This document shows, piece by piece, positions 33,820-44,682 of a DNA stretch of 64,000 nucleotides. The stretch covers positions 17,582,712-17,646,711 of the forward strand of contig NC_087074.1 of the NCBI RefSeq assembly GCF_026151205.1. Direction: 5' to 3'. This DNA comes from Bolinopsis microptera (taxonomy: Eukaryota > Ctenophora > Tentaculata > Lobata > Bolinopsidae). The position numbers were made by a program, and so were the translations under genes. Under the pieces are notes generated by a model. The model made no database searches. It was not told the origin of the DNA and saw nothing but the letters and a program-made list of their open reading frames with translations. Numbering within the stretch: position 1 is the first letter of the stretch; every line of letters starts with the position of its first letter.

Positions 33820-36800
33820 ATGAACACCAAACAGCAGATAGCAGCTGGAGCAACCCTAACACTCGGAACAATATTCTTCTTCTACATCTACCAAAAATTC
33901 AGCTCCAACAAGTCCGACAAAACCAGCAGCTCAGCAACTAAACGGAGCGCTGCTCGAACTCTCCTCTCCAAGTACAACCCCAGACCCACTGCCCAGGACA
34001 TCCAGACAGACAATGAGTTCCAGGGGAGGGTAGTGAAGAGTAAAGTTAGTGAAGGTGGGATTGTGTATCATGATATTAGATACCCTAAACCAGACGAGCA
34101 GGAGGAGCACGCTCCGGAGGTAGCTTCTGGAGTTAGCGACCAATCAGGACAAGAACTAGCCTGTTGTTCCACAGAAACCCAGCCTGCTCAACCAGCTGAC
34201 TCTAGAGATAATGAGCCTGAAACGGAGATATCTGAACCTCAGTCAGTGTCAGTTGTTGAGACTGAGCTCATACCTGACACTACACCTGATATTCCTGTAG
34301 TGGCTGCATCTTCTGTTAGTGAGGTGGAGAATACCCCACATATCCCGCATACCCCACAAACCCAACAGAAATATAATCAGAATGGAGCAGATAAGATTAA
34401 TGGTGACTCTACACCTAACACTGAAGCAGAACCAAGCTCAGATGCCACAAACTCCGTGCCATCCACCTCAAATGATACCCTATCAGACACTATCGTGAGG
34501 AATGGCGTGGTTGGAGGTCTGGTCACTACTGAGGAATTCGTTAGGAATGTTGTCAGGTTCGTTACTATTTACAAACCTTTTTTACAAAAACTCTTTCACT
34601 GAGCTTATTCCTAGTCTATTTTGTCATGAATTCTTTTTATGATGGTGTATAATTTATATTGGCTGTCGGCCAATATAAATTGGCTGATGTTGCTTTTAAA
34701 ACAATAATTTGCTTTCCACTATTCATCTTGATACAAATTAACAGAGCTAAAGATAAAGTAGAGATGGAAAGAAGAAGAGACAAAACAGAAACAATCGAGC
34801 AGATATTCAACATTCCTTCTAAAGCTGTGGGTAAGAACATGATGCTTCTAGTTTTCTTTCCCTCATCTCATTCTGTGTTGCCTTTACAGGGCTATATTTA
34901 AACTACATTAAACTATATTTCCTCTTTCTCAAGTACCAACCATGTTCATCGTGCTCTATCACACAGTTCGGTTATCTTAAATTATTCCCTGGCACTTTAT
35001 GGCAATTGTCAATAAATAGTTTTCATCATTCAGTTGTCAGTAACTAACCCCAAAAACCTGTACAGGAAAGATAATAGGAAAAGAGGGTCGGAGTATAAAA
35101 GCTATACAGCGTGATAGTGGTGCTAAACTTAAGTTCCCTGGAAACAGGGACAGATCAGCGACATTCCAGAAATTGTTTGTGTTCGGTACACTTAGACAGG
35201 TAAGCTATTTCGTGCATGTTCATTAACTGTTTCGTGCATGTTATAGTGAGATTGTATAATCTACTTAATCTTAATAATCGTGAAAAAACCGTGGGTGCGT
35301 GTGTAATGTACAAATAACTTAATCGAGAAAACAGTAAGAGTAAGGGTACTGGTTTTTTCGGTATAGTGCCGACAAAACTCTGAGTAAAACGAAACAGGTT
35401 TTCACAAATTGGCCGGCGGTAAGTGGTTTAATTGATGGTAATGATATTATAAAATAAATAAATAAATAAATAAATAAATAAAGTCAATTTTTACAGCACA
35501 GCAATATATATCTAAATATCAGATCCTCTGTAATCATAATGTATAAAAAAAGGAGCTTTTCTCTGTGCTGAAGGATGAATCAAGGCAGATCATGGTTCTG
35601 TTAGCAGGCCACCCTAGTTATGGACAATACATATATATAAAATAATTAAATTATAATTTTAAAATTGTGTCAAGATTGAACTAAAACATAACTCAGGGTA
35701 AAATAGACGTATTCCCTTCGTCAAATTAACTATTTACAATACTAAACTTAAACGAACTCCGGGTAAAATAAACGTAATCCCTTTGTCAAACTTGCTATTT
35801 ACAATAAGTTAATAAATTAATACGGTTGAAAATTATTTCATATTCAATAACAATGTAGCATCAATATAATTGATACAAATGAGGAGCATACAGTGAGAAT
35901 TGCACATAACAGGAGGACTGGAGGTATGGAGCAATAATGATTGACAGTGCACCTTTCCACTGATGTTCCTAATTTCCTGTAATAGCTTAATAGGCATGGA
36001 AATACTTTGATTGCAGGGGATAGATTGGATTCACTTATGTACTGAGATAACTTAACCGAAATAACATAACTGCCTAGATACATTGGCTAGTGTTGGGTGG
36101 GATCATGAATTTATCGTAAGAGTTATCCCCTTGGTAATTCTCATCAGTTAGCAACATATTCATAAGAGTTTCTTTGTATAACTTAGAAAATTTCTTAACG
36201 TCGTCACACTCTCTAAGGGACTTTGGTAATATGTTCCAGGCCTTAGTTCCTAGATAGTTAAACTCCTTGTGAGATCTTGATTTAGGAGTATAAAGATTGC
36301 AGTTTTCTGCCTCACGTGATCCACCAGAAATATACGAGAATTTCCCGATAAAATGCTTTGGACATGTTTCATTGATTATACGGTACATATATGAGCTAAG
36401 ATGAACCTGTCGTCTCAAATGGAGAGGAAGCCATCCCATATTTTTGTATACATTAACCGACCTCTCTCTGATGTTTACATCTAGGGCTATTTTAGCAACC
36501 TTTTTGTACATGATATCTAACTCTCCTAGTCGTTTTTTATATGTTCTTGACCAGATGGTGTCTAAGTAGTCAAAATGTGGCAACATAAGTGCATTAGCAA
36601 ACATCTTCCTGAACTTAAGAGGGAGAAGTTTTTTTGATCTATACATAGCACCAATTCTTTTGGATATCTTTTTCTTAATGTTATCAATATGTTCATTAAA
36701 TGTCAATCTGCTGTCAACTATAAGTCCAAGGTACTTATGGGATTTAGTTTCACAGATTACCAAAGTAAGGTCATCACAAATTTCAACAAGGATGGCATCA

Positions 36801-39800
36801 AGGTTAGGCTTAGAGTCAAGGATCATTAGTTTTGTTTTTTCATTATTCAGGGATAGTTTATTAGCCTGAAGCCATCTGATAACTAATTTCAACTCTTGTT
36901 TGATGTTACCATAGTTTCCTCTAGATATATTGTCAAAATATAATGCACCGTCATCAGCAAATAGATAAGGTTTAGAAAATAGGCATGCATTAGGCAGGTC
37001 ATTGATAAAAATGCTGAATAGAATTGGTCCTAATATACTTCCTTGAGGCACTCCAGAGTTCAATGAATGTAAACTGCTTATCCTACTCCCAACTCTAGTT
37101 TGCTGTAATCTATCTGTGAGGAAGCTCCTAAACCAGCTCAATGCAGTATCTTTTATTCCATAATGCTTCAGCTTTTGAATGAGAATATCATGGTTAACAG
37201 TATCAAATGCCTTTCTGATGTCCAGGAAGATAATTGCAGGATGCTTGGCACTGTTCTTAGCAGTAAATATACGATCAAACAGATCTAACATGAGATAAGT
37301 TGTAGAGTGATCTTTACGGAAACCATATTGATGCTCTGAAAGTATTCCCTTTTCATCAAGATATTGAGTCAGTTGGGAGTTCACACAAAATTCGATGCAC
37401 TTTCCAAGAATCGGTAAAATTGAGATTGGTCGATAATTACTAGGATTCTCAGTATCACCATCCTTATGGATTGGGGTGACTTTTGCAACCTTGCAGCTGT
37501 TTGGCATGATGCCACTGGATAAACTCAAATTTACAAGATGTGTTAATGGAGCAATAAATGCAGGTAAAATTTGTCTAAACACTCTCAATGGTATATGATC
37601 ATTAGTGGATTTGCTACAAGGGATACTTGCCACATAGTCTAAGATATTGGACTCAGTTATTTCAGTAAAGCTATTCAAGCTGGTCTCGTTGTCAATCTGC
37701 TCATTTTGTAGATAAGATAGAAATTCATTTTCATTTTCCAGCTGCACTTCTGCTTGGATCTTTGGACCTATTTCAGCAAAATATTTATTGGTGGTTTCAG
37801 CATCAAGATTGTTATTGATATTGTTAGCTTTAACAGGCAGATTTGATGCTGTCTTTATCGTTTTCCATACACCCTTTAGATCATTCATGGCACACTTGGC
37901 TTTCAGTTCTGTTGCTAAGTTAGTCTTCCTATTAATTCTAGACAAATAGGTTGAATAGTTTCTCTGCCGTTTATATGCCATCCATAATGAGTCACATTTA
38001 TTACAGTGTATAAGACCATTTGGATGTATACGTCTGTTCTTGTTGTGTGTTAAAAATTTACGGTAAAGTTTCCCTTTCAATTTCTTACTTTCTAAAAATT
38101 CTGGAGATGGCTTATGGATGTAATCACTATGGCACTTAATTTGTTTAATTGGACAGAAGTGATCATAGTAGTGATCAATATGTTCGTTTAAACCATCAAC
38201 TGCATCATTCAGACTAGTTGAATCTATTATTGGTCTATAATCACAGGTTTCCAAAAATTCTTTAAGAGCAGTAACATTCATTTTGCTGTGATCTCTTATT
38301 AGTAACTTCTTGAATTTTGAGGCCTTATGCACATTGAAATCGACAATGAACTTTACGACCTGATGATCTCCTATACAATCATCAAGGACTTTGCAGTCAA
38401 GAAACTTGGAGTAAGTGTTTGTTATGACAACATCGATTGTGGTCTTTGTGATTCTGTTTCCTAGTTTAGCAATGCGGGTAATATCCTGAACTACCTGTAC
38501 CATTCCAAACATTTTCATTGTAATGTCTAATTTCTTATAGTTCATACTGCTGATGTTGTTTTGGTCTACATTTACATCACCCAGCCAAATAACATTCTTA
38601 CTTCCTATACTCATCATGCAGTCTGTCATATAATCTAAAAATTTGTCAAGAGGACTAAACAACTCAGATCTGTAGAAACAGCAGATGAAAATATTGCAAT
38701 CTGTAAGATGGATCCAAATAGCCTCGATTTGGTCATATTGCAAAACTAAGTTTAGTTGAATCATTTTAAACTTTATGTGCTCACTGATGAGAATGCCACA
38801 TCCCCCATGACCATTGTCGTTAGGACGGTCTTTGCGGATAAAAGTAAAATTCTTGGGTAGGTTTAGACTGGCTGAGTCAATATCCGACTTAAGATTTGTT
38901 TCATTCAGGCATAAAACATCTAATTTCTCTTTCCAGATTAGATCTTGGATTTCAAGACATTTTGGCATACCTGTTAGTCCTCCCTGCATGTTGCAATGTC
39001 CCACTGCAAGCTTTTTGGCATGGTATGAAACTGTGATTTTACTAATGCACGGGTTAATGCAAGAACTGCTGTGAGAGCATGAAAATTTTTCCAATTTATG
39101 CTGCTATAAACTTGTCAGAATAAGATAAATTGCAGAACTGGCAAATTTGTATGAGATAATAACAAAACTTTCTAAAACTTCAATAAACATGAGGAACAAT
39201 GTGTAATTATCCCTTATCTAGAATCTAGATGAAATAAATGTTAACAATCTTTCTGAAAATTCAAACTTGCTTATGGGCCCAATACTTCAGAAATTTAGCA
39301 AGTCGAATAACACCGCTTGTATTGAGGTGACAGTTATCAGATATTTTTGCAGATGGTCTGGCAAAATAAAATTCTTTCCTGAATCCACTTCTATTATAGT
39401 TAAATAAATTATGGGTGCTAATGTAATTAAAACAAGAATCTTTGCTACACATATCCTTAATAACCTTATTCAGCTCTGCCACAACATCATTGCGGCCTTT
39501 TGTACTCCTGGGAAGAATATTGAGAACATTAATTGTTGCATTCGGATACACTGACTTGAGATAATTTAAGAGATTACTAATGTCACCTGCTGCATCCTTC
39601 AGTGACTTTGAGCCAAAATAGACTGTGTTCACATTATTAGTTCCTGTCATAATATAAATAATAGATGGGGATGGAACGGAGTGTAGGTCAGTTTTTAGTT
39701 TATTTAACATTACTTTGGCATCAGCCCCAGGATAAAACAGTTTACTAGCACTAACAGTGGACGATGATAACTTGTCCGCATCAAGAAACCTGAACATAGA

Positions 39801-42800
39801 GCTGCTTATGAATAGGACAGACTTTTGTGAAGCTTTGGCTGGCTGTTTGCAAACTGAGAGTGCAGGTGAAGAAGAGTCTGTCAGTTTGTGTCCTGAATGA
39901 GGGATGGGTGGGGGCGGTGAACGCAGACCAAACTCAGTTGACTGAGTGATCCTAGGGGGCTTCATCAGTCTTAGGGTGATGCTGATCCGGGGTTCATCAC
40001 ACATTTCGTCTGGCAGTATCTCATGTTGAAAGTCAGCCTGAGACAATTTGGACATGATGAAGACATCTCCATGCTGAAGCTGCACAGAGCCCACAACTTC
40101 ATTGCTGCCGTTTGATCTAATTTGCAGTGTTCTCGTCGCACCAAGTGAAATGGTTACAATATCAGAGTGTTCTACAATACATGATTCAGAATCGCTATGA
40201 GCTGGCATGAACTCTGCTCCAGTTTCATATAGATTGACGAGAATACTATTGTGTCTGAAATTGGGTAATATCACATTAATGTAGGAGCTGAGTTTAGCAA
40301 GGTAGGAATCATTGTGTACACTTTTTGGGTCATGTGTTGCACCTGAATACTCATAGGGAAAGTCACCAAAATAAACCGATTTCCTGTTTTTAAAACCGTG
40401 ACTGAACTCAAGTTCTTCCATTAATAGATCAAGTGAAAATTTTGAGAATGGACCATCATCTAGTAGGGTAACTGGTTTCACTGGTGATGGGGAACAAGTT
40501 ACAGATATATTCATTGGCCCCGGTGTTATAGGATCGTAGACAGGGGCAGGGACCAAGTTTGGATATTTGTCTCTGGGCTTAGGGGTGTTGATCCGTGATT
40601 CACCAGTAGCAGTAGATACAGGGAGATCAGACACATCATCCTCGTCTGCCATAACCTCGTTAACAACAATCTCACTGATAACAATCTCGTTTCCAACAAC
40701 CTCCTGTGGAACAACCTTGTCCACGACATCGTTGTCAACAAACAAACTGTCCGATACAACATCTTCCACAACAATGTCATCTACATCAAACGCTTCTACT
40801 TGATTGATAACAACGTGTGACTGAGGGGTAATGGTTATGATCTCACATTCAATCTCCTCTGATAAGTTCGGCAGCAAATTTTCACACTTAAAACTCTGTT
40901 CTTGTATTTGAGTTTGATCTGATATGAGACTATCATTGTACTGAGCAATGAGATCACTAGTTCTGATAATTTCATTCAATAAAGACAACTTTTTTTCTAA
41001 AAAGTCAATCTTGATGTCTTTTGACAGACAATTGTTACAGTTCTCTGATTTTTCAGACTGGAATGAAAAGTTCAAATGTTCTAAAGGGCGCTCACAAAAG
41101 TGGAGACTAATGTCTGAGCTCTGATTATTTGACATAGTTATATTATCAAGAGTTCAATGTTCAGAAGCACAATAAACACTGTAAACGCAATACCTTCAGT
41201 CCAGATAGTAGTTTTGATGAGAATAGTTTTGATGAGAAGGAGGAGGATGAGTAATCTTCAAGTACACTCACAGCAGTCCTTTGCACGTCAACACTTACGC
41301 TCGTCTATCATATCTCATACCTCAAATTATTTGTTATATAGTAGTGTTGAAAGTATTAAAACTTTTTTAGATACATACCAATTGTAATCAACAAATTGAA
41401 AAATACTTTGCTGAGATTGCAAGTATTCAATCTCCCCCAACTTGTGCAGGTTGAAGAAGCTGTTGCACGTCTTGTAAGCCTTATGCCTGCTGATTCTATT
41501 TGTGCCGATCTTATCAACTGGACACCTCAACTCGCTCTATCAGGTGCAGATAATTATAATAGTAATTAAAAATTATACCTTGCTATCGTTTATATGTTGT
41601 ATTGTATTACCGACTGTAGCTATCTACTGTAAACCATTAAATCTAAAGCTTCCTAACAACTTGTGTTTACAGGAGATTTGAAGTCGGTTGATTTGATAGA
41701 GAATACAGTCTGTATAGGACGAGTTACTCACGTCACATCCCCTGACTGTATTTGGGTTCAAATATGTCGAGGTGTAACCGGCACTGACTACCTCACTCAA
41801 CTTGGTACTCTTACTGACAATATTACTGACACTCTTGGCAGGTAACCGGAAAGTTTCGTTGGGTGAAATGGCGGTTTGTTGATTCGTTTAGATTAGGTGT
41901 GCAGCTTATTTTAGCATAAAGGGTCTTCTGAGAACAAAATATGGAAGGCGCATTTGATGTTTTGCTGCGTGTGAACGTTCTGGGTGCGCGCGTACGTACA
42001 ATTATGAACGCGCGCGTGTGGCAAACGCTTTTTTGGGTTAAATGATCGGTACCCTGAATACCACCCGATTCCAGGTAGTTTTGGAAACCTGATTCAGGTG
42101 GTGGACACTGTCCACCATTGCCTCGATAAGTAAAATAATCGTCGAACTTCGAAGGACAACTTAGTTTTACAAGCCAATGCATTCAACTGAGTGTGAATCA
42201 ATTTCAAAGCATACTTTACGTGTGTACCGATCGACTCGATTATTCCGGTAGTTTCGCGAATAAGTGACAATCGACAGTAAAACTTTCCACTCCGCGTGAA
42301 ATCGCGGTAAGCACCCTAGTTGAAGATTTTCGCGACCATCAAGCACACTTTTCACTGTGAGGAAATTTACAATTCTTAAGACCCTTTCAATCAAATATTT
42401 GAATTGTGTACCTCACTGTTAATCCCGCGTGTTACAGGAAGATCTACGATATGAAAAAAGCCCTGATACCAGTTAAGGATATCAAAGAAGGAACATCCTG
42501 CGCTGTTTTGTTGGAAAGCAGGGGTTACCGGGGCAATGTTATCTGTCCGGGCACGCCAGATAACGATGTTCATCAGGTCAGACTAGTGGACTTTGGGACT
42601 CCGCATTCCTTCACAGAACTCTTCAGACTTGAGTTAGTGTTTCTTAATTGTGTTAATCATGATTGATATGATATCCTAGTCCGATTTCGTGCTTTTAGTT
42701 TCTTTAATTTTGTTCACTTCTATAGGGATCGTGATGAAGATCGTAAATCGACTAAATCTCAAGTTTTTCAGTGCGTACTACTTTGCTATGCCAGCATTGG

Positions 42801-43354
42801 CGGTGAAGTGTTCTCTAGCACACATATCTAAAACTGAGGGAGATCCTATCTGGCCCGACGGTAAAATATTATCTTTTTCGTTCTCGAGCTCACATAAATA
42901 ACTCTCGTTCTTTGAATGGATAAATACCTGATAGTTACGGTATTTTAAAGTTGAATTACACTCATTACTCACCAGGTGCTTCAAAGTATTTGGAGGAGTC
43001 TCTAGCCAACTGTTTTGTCAAAGTGAGGACTGTGACGGCTGGTCACGTGCCAAAAGTAGAACTTTACACTGAGTTAGGACCGAACAGCAAGGTTAGTAAA
43101 ATCACCGGTTTTTGTGTAAAATCACTCTTTTTGTGTAAAATCACAGATTATTAAACTGATTACTGATTAAAAGTTTGTTTGGTTTATTCGAAAAATAACT
43201 ATTGAAATGACTGCGTCTCATTGGGTTCATGGCTTTATGTATTGCGGTTTTATCCACTAAAAGCATTTTACATTCAACCATATTTTTTCCTCAGAATTCC
43301 GTTTACGTGAATCGAGAGTTGGTTTACGATGGTTACGCTTCCTGGGTCGAGTAA
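33820..43354 (+). CDS. AKAP1: AKAP1-like mitochondrial KH/Tudor scaffold protein
   Basis: Nine exons (33820-34556, 34745-34830, 35066-35199, 41450-41543, 41673-41841, 42438-42632, 42772-42860, 42976-43091, 43295-43354) join in phase to 559 residues. AKAP1 sits in the outer mitochondrial membrane, tethering PKA and mRNAs. Seen here: an N-terminal membrane anchor (AAGATLTLGTIFFFYIYQKF) followed by basic residues; an acidic disordered stretch; a KH domain (I-F-N-I-P-S-K-A-V-G-K-I-I-G-K-E-G-R-S-I-K-A-I-Q-R-D-S-G-A-K-L); and a Tudor domain (D-C-I-W-V-Q-I ... G-Y-R-G-N-V ... V-R-L-V-D-F-G ... F-A-M-P-A-L-A-V-K-C-S-L). The end, S-V-Y-V-N-R-E-L-V-Y-D-G-Y-A-S-W-V-E, matches the AKAP1 C-terminal pattern better than TDRKH, which has two KH domains. 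Intron 3 holds an antisense 5.9-kb LINE. The TTG at 33811 is not used; ATG 33820 follows an acceptor. Confidence 0.85.
36074..39094 (-). CDS. LINE ORF2p: EEP endonuclease plus reverse transcriptase, intact
   Basis: 1,006 residues without a stop. The N-terminal apurinic-type endonuclease shows H-C-N-M-Q-G-G, L-C-L-N-E-T-N, G-G-C-G-I-L-I, W-L-G-D-V-N-V-D, I-D-V-V-I-T and G-D-H-Q-V-V. The RT has L-D-I-R-K-A-F-D-T-V-N-H, S-G-V-P-Q-G-S-I-L-G-P-I-L-F and L-F-A-D-D-G-A-L-Y, then the thumb H-K-Y-L-G-L-I-V-D-S. The C-terminus has the CR1/L2-type block L-G-T-K-A-W-N-I-L-P-K-S-L-R. All catalytic residues of both enzymes are present. Length is normal for the superfamily. It encodes target nicking and target-primed reverse transcription. 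Confidence 0.9.
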   Translation of the reverse strand: MEKFSCSHSSSCINPCISKITVSYHAKKLAVGHCNMQGGLTGMPKCLEIQDLIWKEKLDVLCLNETNLKSDIDSASLNLPKNFTFIRKDRPNDNGHGGCGILISEHIKFKMIQLNLVLQYDQIEAIWIHLTDCNIFICCFYRSELFSPLDKFLDYMTDCMMSIGSKNVIWLGDVNVDQNNISSMNYKKLDITMKMFGMVQVVQDITRIAKLGNRITKTTIDVVITNTYSKFLDCKVLDDCIGDHQVVKFIVDFNVHKASKFKKLLIRDHSKMNVTALKEFLETCDYRPIIDSTSLNDAVDGLNEHIDHYYDHFCPIKQIKCHSDYIHKPSPEFLESKKLKGKLYRKFLTHNKNRRIHPNGLIHCNKCDSLWMAYKRQRNYSTYLSRINRKTNLATELKAKCAMNDLKGVWKTIKTASNLPVKANNINNNLDAETTNKYFAEIGPKIQAEVQLENENEFLSYLQNEQIDNETSLNSFTEITESNILDYVASIPCSKSTNDHIPLRVFRQILPAFIAPLTHLVNLSLSSGIMPNSCKVAKVTPIHKDGDTENPSNYRPISILPILGKCIEFCVNSQLTQYLDEKGILSEHQYGFRKDHSTTYLMLDLFDRIFTAKNSAKHPAIIFLDIRKAFDTVNHDILIQKLKHYGIKDTALSWFRSFLTDRLQQTRVGSRISSLHSLNSGVPQGSILGPILFSIFINDLPNACLFSKPYLFADDGALYFDNISRGNYGNIKQELKLVIRWLQANKLSLNNEKTKLMILDSKPNLDAILVEICDDLTLVICETKSHKYLGLIVDSRLTFNEHIDNIKKKISKRIGAMYRSKKLLPLKFRKMFANALMLPHFDYLDTIWSRTYKKRLGELDIMYKKVAKIALDVNIRERSVNVYKNMGWLPLHLRRQVHLSSYMYRIINETCPKHFIGKFSYISGGSREAENCNLYTPKSRSHKEFNYLGTKAWNILPKSLRECDDVKKFSKLYKETLMNMLLTDENYQGDNSYDKFMIPPNTSQCI
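39261..41135 (-). CDS. LINE ORF1p: AlkB-like dioxygenase fused to SGNH esterase
   Basis: 624 residues. N-terminal ~1-100 carry a C-x-x-C pair and a short coiled coil. Residues ~105-170 form a Val/Asp/Glu-rich low-complexity stretch. Residues ~228-392 match the AlkB-type 2-oxoglutarate/Fe(II) fold: K-S-V-Y-F-G-D-F-P-Y-E-Y-S-G; N-L-Y-E-T-G-A-E-F-M-P-A-H313-S-D315; S-L-G-A-T-R; H-G-D-V-F-I-M; distal F-Q-H371; and the 2OG arginine pattern R383-I-S-I-T-L-R389. Residues ~437-620 are an SGNH hydrolase: S-V-L-F-I-S-S-S-M-F-R (block I, with S where the usual GDS has D), G-T-N-N at 498-501, and D600-N-C-H603-L-N. SGNH esterase domains are known in CR1 ORF1 proteins. AlkB enzymes remove alkyl/methyl groups from nucleic acids. 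The metal ligands H-x-D...H are all present, so activity is plausible. A role in protecting or editing the element's RNA is inference. Confidence 0.85.
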   Translation of the reverse strand: MSNNQSSDISLHFCERPLEHLNFSFQSEKSENCNNCLSKDIKIDFLEKKLSLLNEIIRTSDLIAQYNDSLISDQTQIQEQSFKCENLLPNLSEEIECEIITITPQSHVVINQVEAFDVDDIVVEDVVSDSLFVDNDVVDKVVPQEVVGNEIVISEIVVNEVMADEDDVSDLPVSTATGESRINTPKPRDKYPNLVPAPVYDPITPGPMNISVTCSPSPVKPVTLLDDGPFSKFSLDLLMEELEFSHGFKNRKSVYFGDFPYEYSGATHDPKSVHNDSYLAKLSSYINVILPNFRHNSILVNLYETGAEFMPAHSDSESCIVEHSDIVTISLGATRTLQIRSNGSNEVVGSVQLQHGDVFIMSKLSQADFQHEILPDEMCDEPRISITLRLMKPPRITQSTEFGLRSPPPPIPHSGHKLTDSSSPALSVCKQPAKASQKSVLFISSSMFRFLDADKLSSSTVSASKLFYPGADAKVMLNKLKTDLHSVPSPSIIYIMTGTNNVNTVYFGSKSLKDAAGDISNLLNYLKSVYPNATINVLNILPRSTKGRNDVVAELNKVIKDMCSKDSCFNYISTHNLFNYNRSGFRKEFYFARPSAKISDNCHLNTSGVIRLAKFLKYWAHKQV

Positions 43355-43820
43355 ACTACACATCAACTCAACGACCCCTGAAACGTGGAATAATTTTATT
43401 ACTGTGTGATCTTATATGGTTTTATTCTTTTATAATTAAGCTGATTAGAAGTGTTCTATTCGCGTACCCAATACCCATATTGTGAAAAAGCTGATATTTA
43501 GCCATGATTTTCACAAATAAAGCCAGTTGCAGTAGTCAGTACAAAGTCATGATTGTTTTGGAGTGAATTTTGGATATCTTTTTTAATGAATAATTTAATC
43601 ATGACAACTGTTCACAATGGTGCTATATCTCCATTATAATTTTATTTGTTAATTATTTATTATTTTACAACATTTTTTATCCGAATTTTATTTTTTCCAA
43701 GTCATCTAAAGCGAACATTTTAAAAATTTCGTAAATTATATCGCCAACAGTCTTTAGAACGTTTTATTGTGCATTGAAATTTCATCGTTTTTTTTTCAAT
43801 ACTAACTACTTCCCTCTTTA

Positions 43821-43930
43821 GCATGTACATATGGCAGACAAATATTAAGGGTAGGATCATGTTGCCGCCATCTTATCAGATCACAGTGTTTACTGAGAAG
43901 AAATGACGCCACCTCAACATTACTGACGAA
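43821..43930 (+). pseudogene. Relic of AFG3L2 exon 1 (copy 1)
   Basis: GACAAATATTAAGGGTAGGA and GAGAAGAAATGACGCCACCT match the real AFG3L2 first exon at 50774-50921, but a ~7-base insertion after CATGTACA breaks the frame and the end is lost within a MITE. It sits 0.75 kb upstream of the first tandem-KH gene. Confidence 0.75.
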
Positions 43931-43943
43931 AATGAGGAGGTAC

Positions 43944-44140
43944 AGTAAACCCAGATTTACCGCATAGCCAGATTTACCTCAAAGCCATATTTATCGCGGC
44001 CATTTTCTTTCATATACTAGGGCTTTGCAATTTGCATACAGCGTGAAAAATTAAAACACTGATTTAACGCCAACCCCGATTTATCGCGGCTGTTTGCTTT
44101 CCCCATACTCCGCGGTAAAACTAAATCGGGTTTTATATAT
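43944..44140. mobile_element. MITE of the CAGTAAAACCCCGATTTACC family
   Basis: The left end CAGTAAACCCAGATTTACCG and right end CGGTAAAACTAAATCGGGTT are imperfect inverted copies, with two internal GATTTATCGCGG/ATATTTATCGCGG repeats. It interrupts the AFG3L2 exon-1 relic. Confidence 0.55.
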
Positions 44141-44682
44141 TATATATTCTATAGCCGTACTTCTACGCAGCAGGTGTTGTTATAAATATATCTATCACCA
44201 TTTTACTAACATCACAACATCAACTTTAACACAACTTTCCGCGAAAACCGTGAGAGATATACCTTTGTAACGTTTTTGGCTGGTCCGAATGTTTTTATTG
44301 CATTTAGACCAGTATGGAGAAATACAAAATTGGCCAAGGCCATAAGAACTTTAGGTCCCGAAATTTGAATCCCCGGAAGTGGTGTAAAAATCACAGAATA
44401 AATACATATTGGGTATAGGTTTTAATAGGTATCTATGGGGTTGGCCACCACTTTTGGGTTAGACGGGTTTCTGCTAACTTGTAATTATAATACACAGCAA
44501 GAATTATTCAGCGAATTGTTTGATCACGCTAAATTTTGTTTGCTCCAAAGCATGTATAGTGAGCATTTCCGAAATCCTGTCAAATAAAAAAGGATTGAAT
44601 TGTGGTAACGGCCAACCAAACATTTTAAATGCATGGCTATGAGAATTCCATTGCTTTTAATGACACCAGGAAATTCTCTAGC

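Larger units (their letters stand above)
35449..41363 (-). mobile_element. Full-length CR1-like LINE with AlkB-SGNH ORF1, both ORFs open
   Basis: The element lies antisense in intron 3 of the AKAP1-like gene. The 5' end is the 43-bp segment 41321-41363 shared with the LINE at 14.9 kb. The 3' end is a (TTTA)n tail (plus strand AAATAAATAAAT, 35450-35482). ORF1 (39261-41135) and ORF2 (36074-39094) are both uninterrupted and separated by 166 bases. A 3'UTR of about 600 bases follows. The open ORFs and intact ends imply a young and possibly mobile copy. No clear target duplication was seen, as is common in this superfamily. Confidence 0.85.

Noticed and set aside
33820-43354. TDRKH instead of AKAP1
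   Set aside because: Only one KH domain is present and the extreme C-terminus follows the AKAP1 pattern. TDRKH has two KH domains before the Tudor domain.
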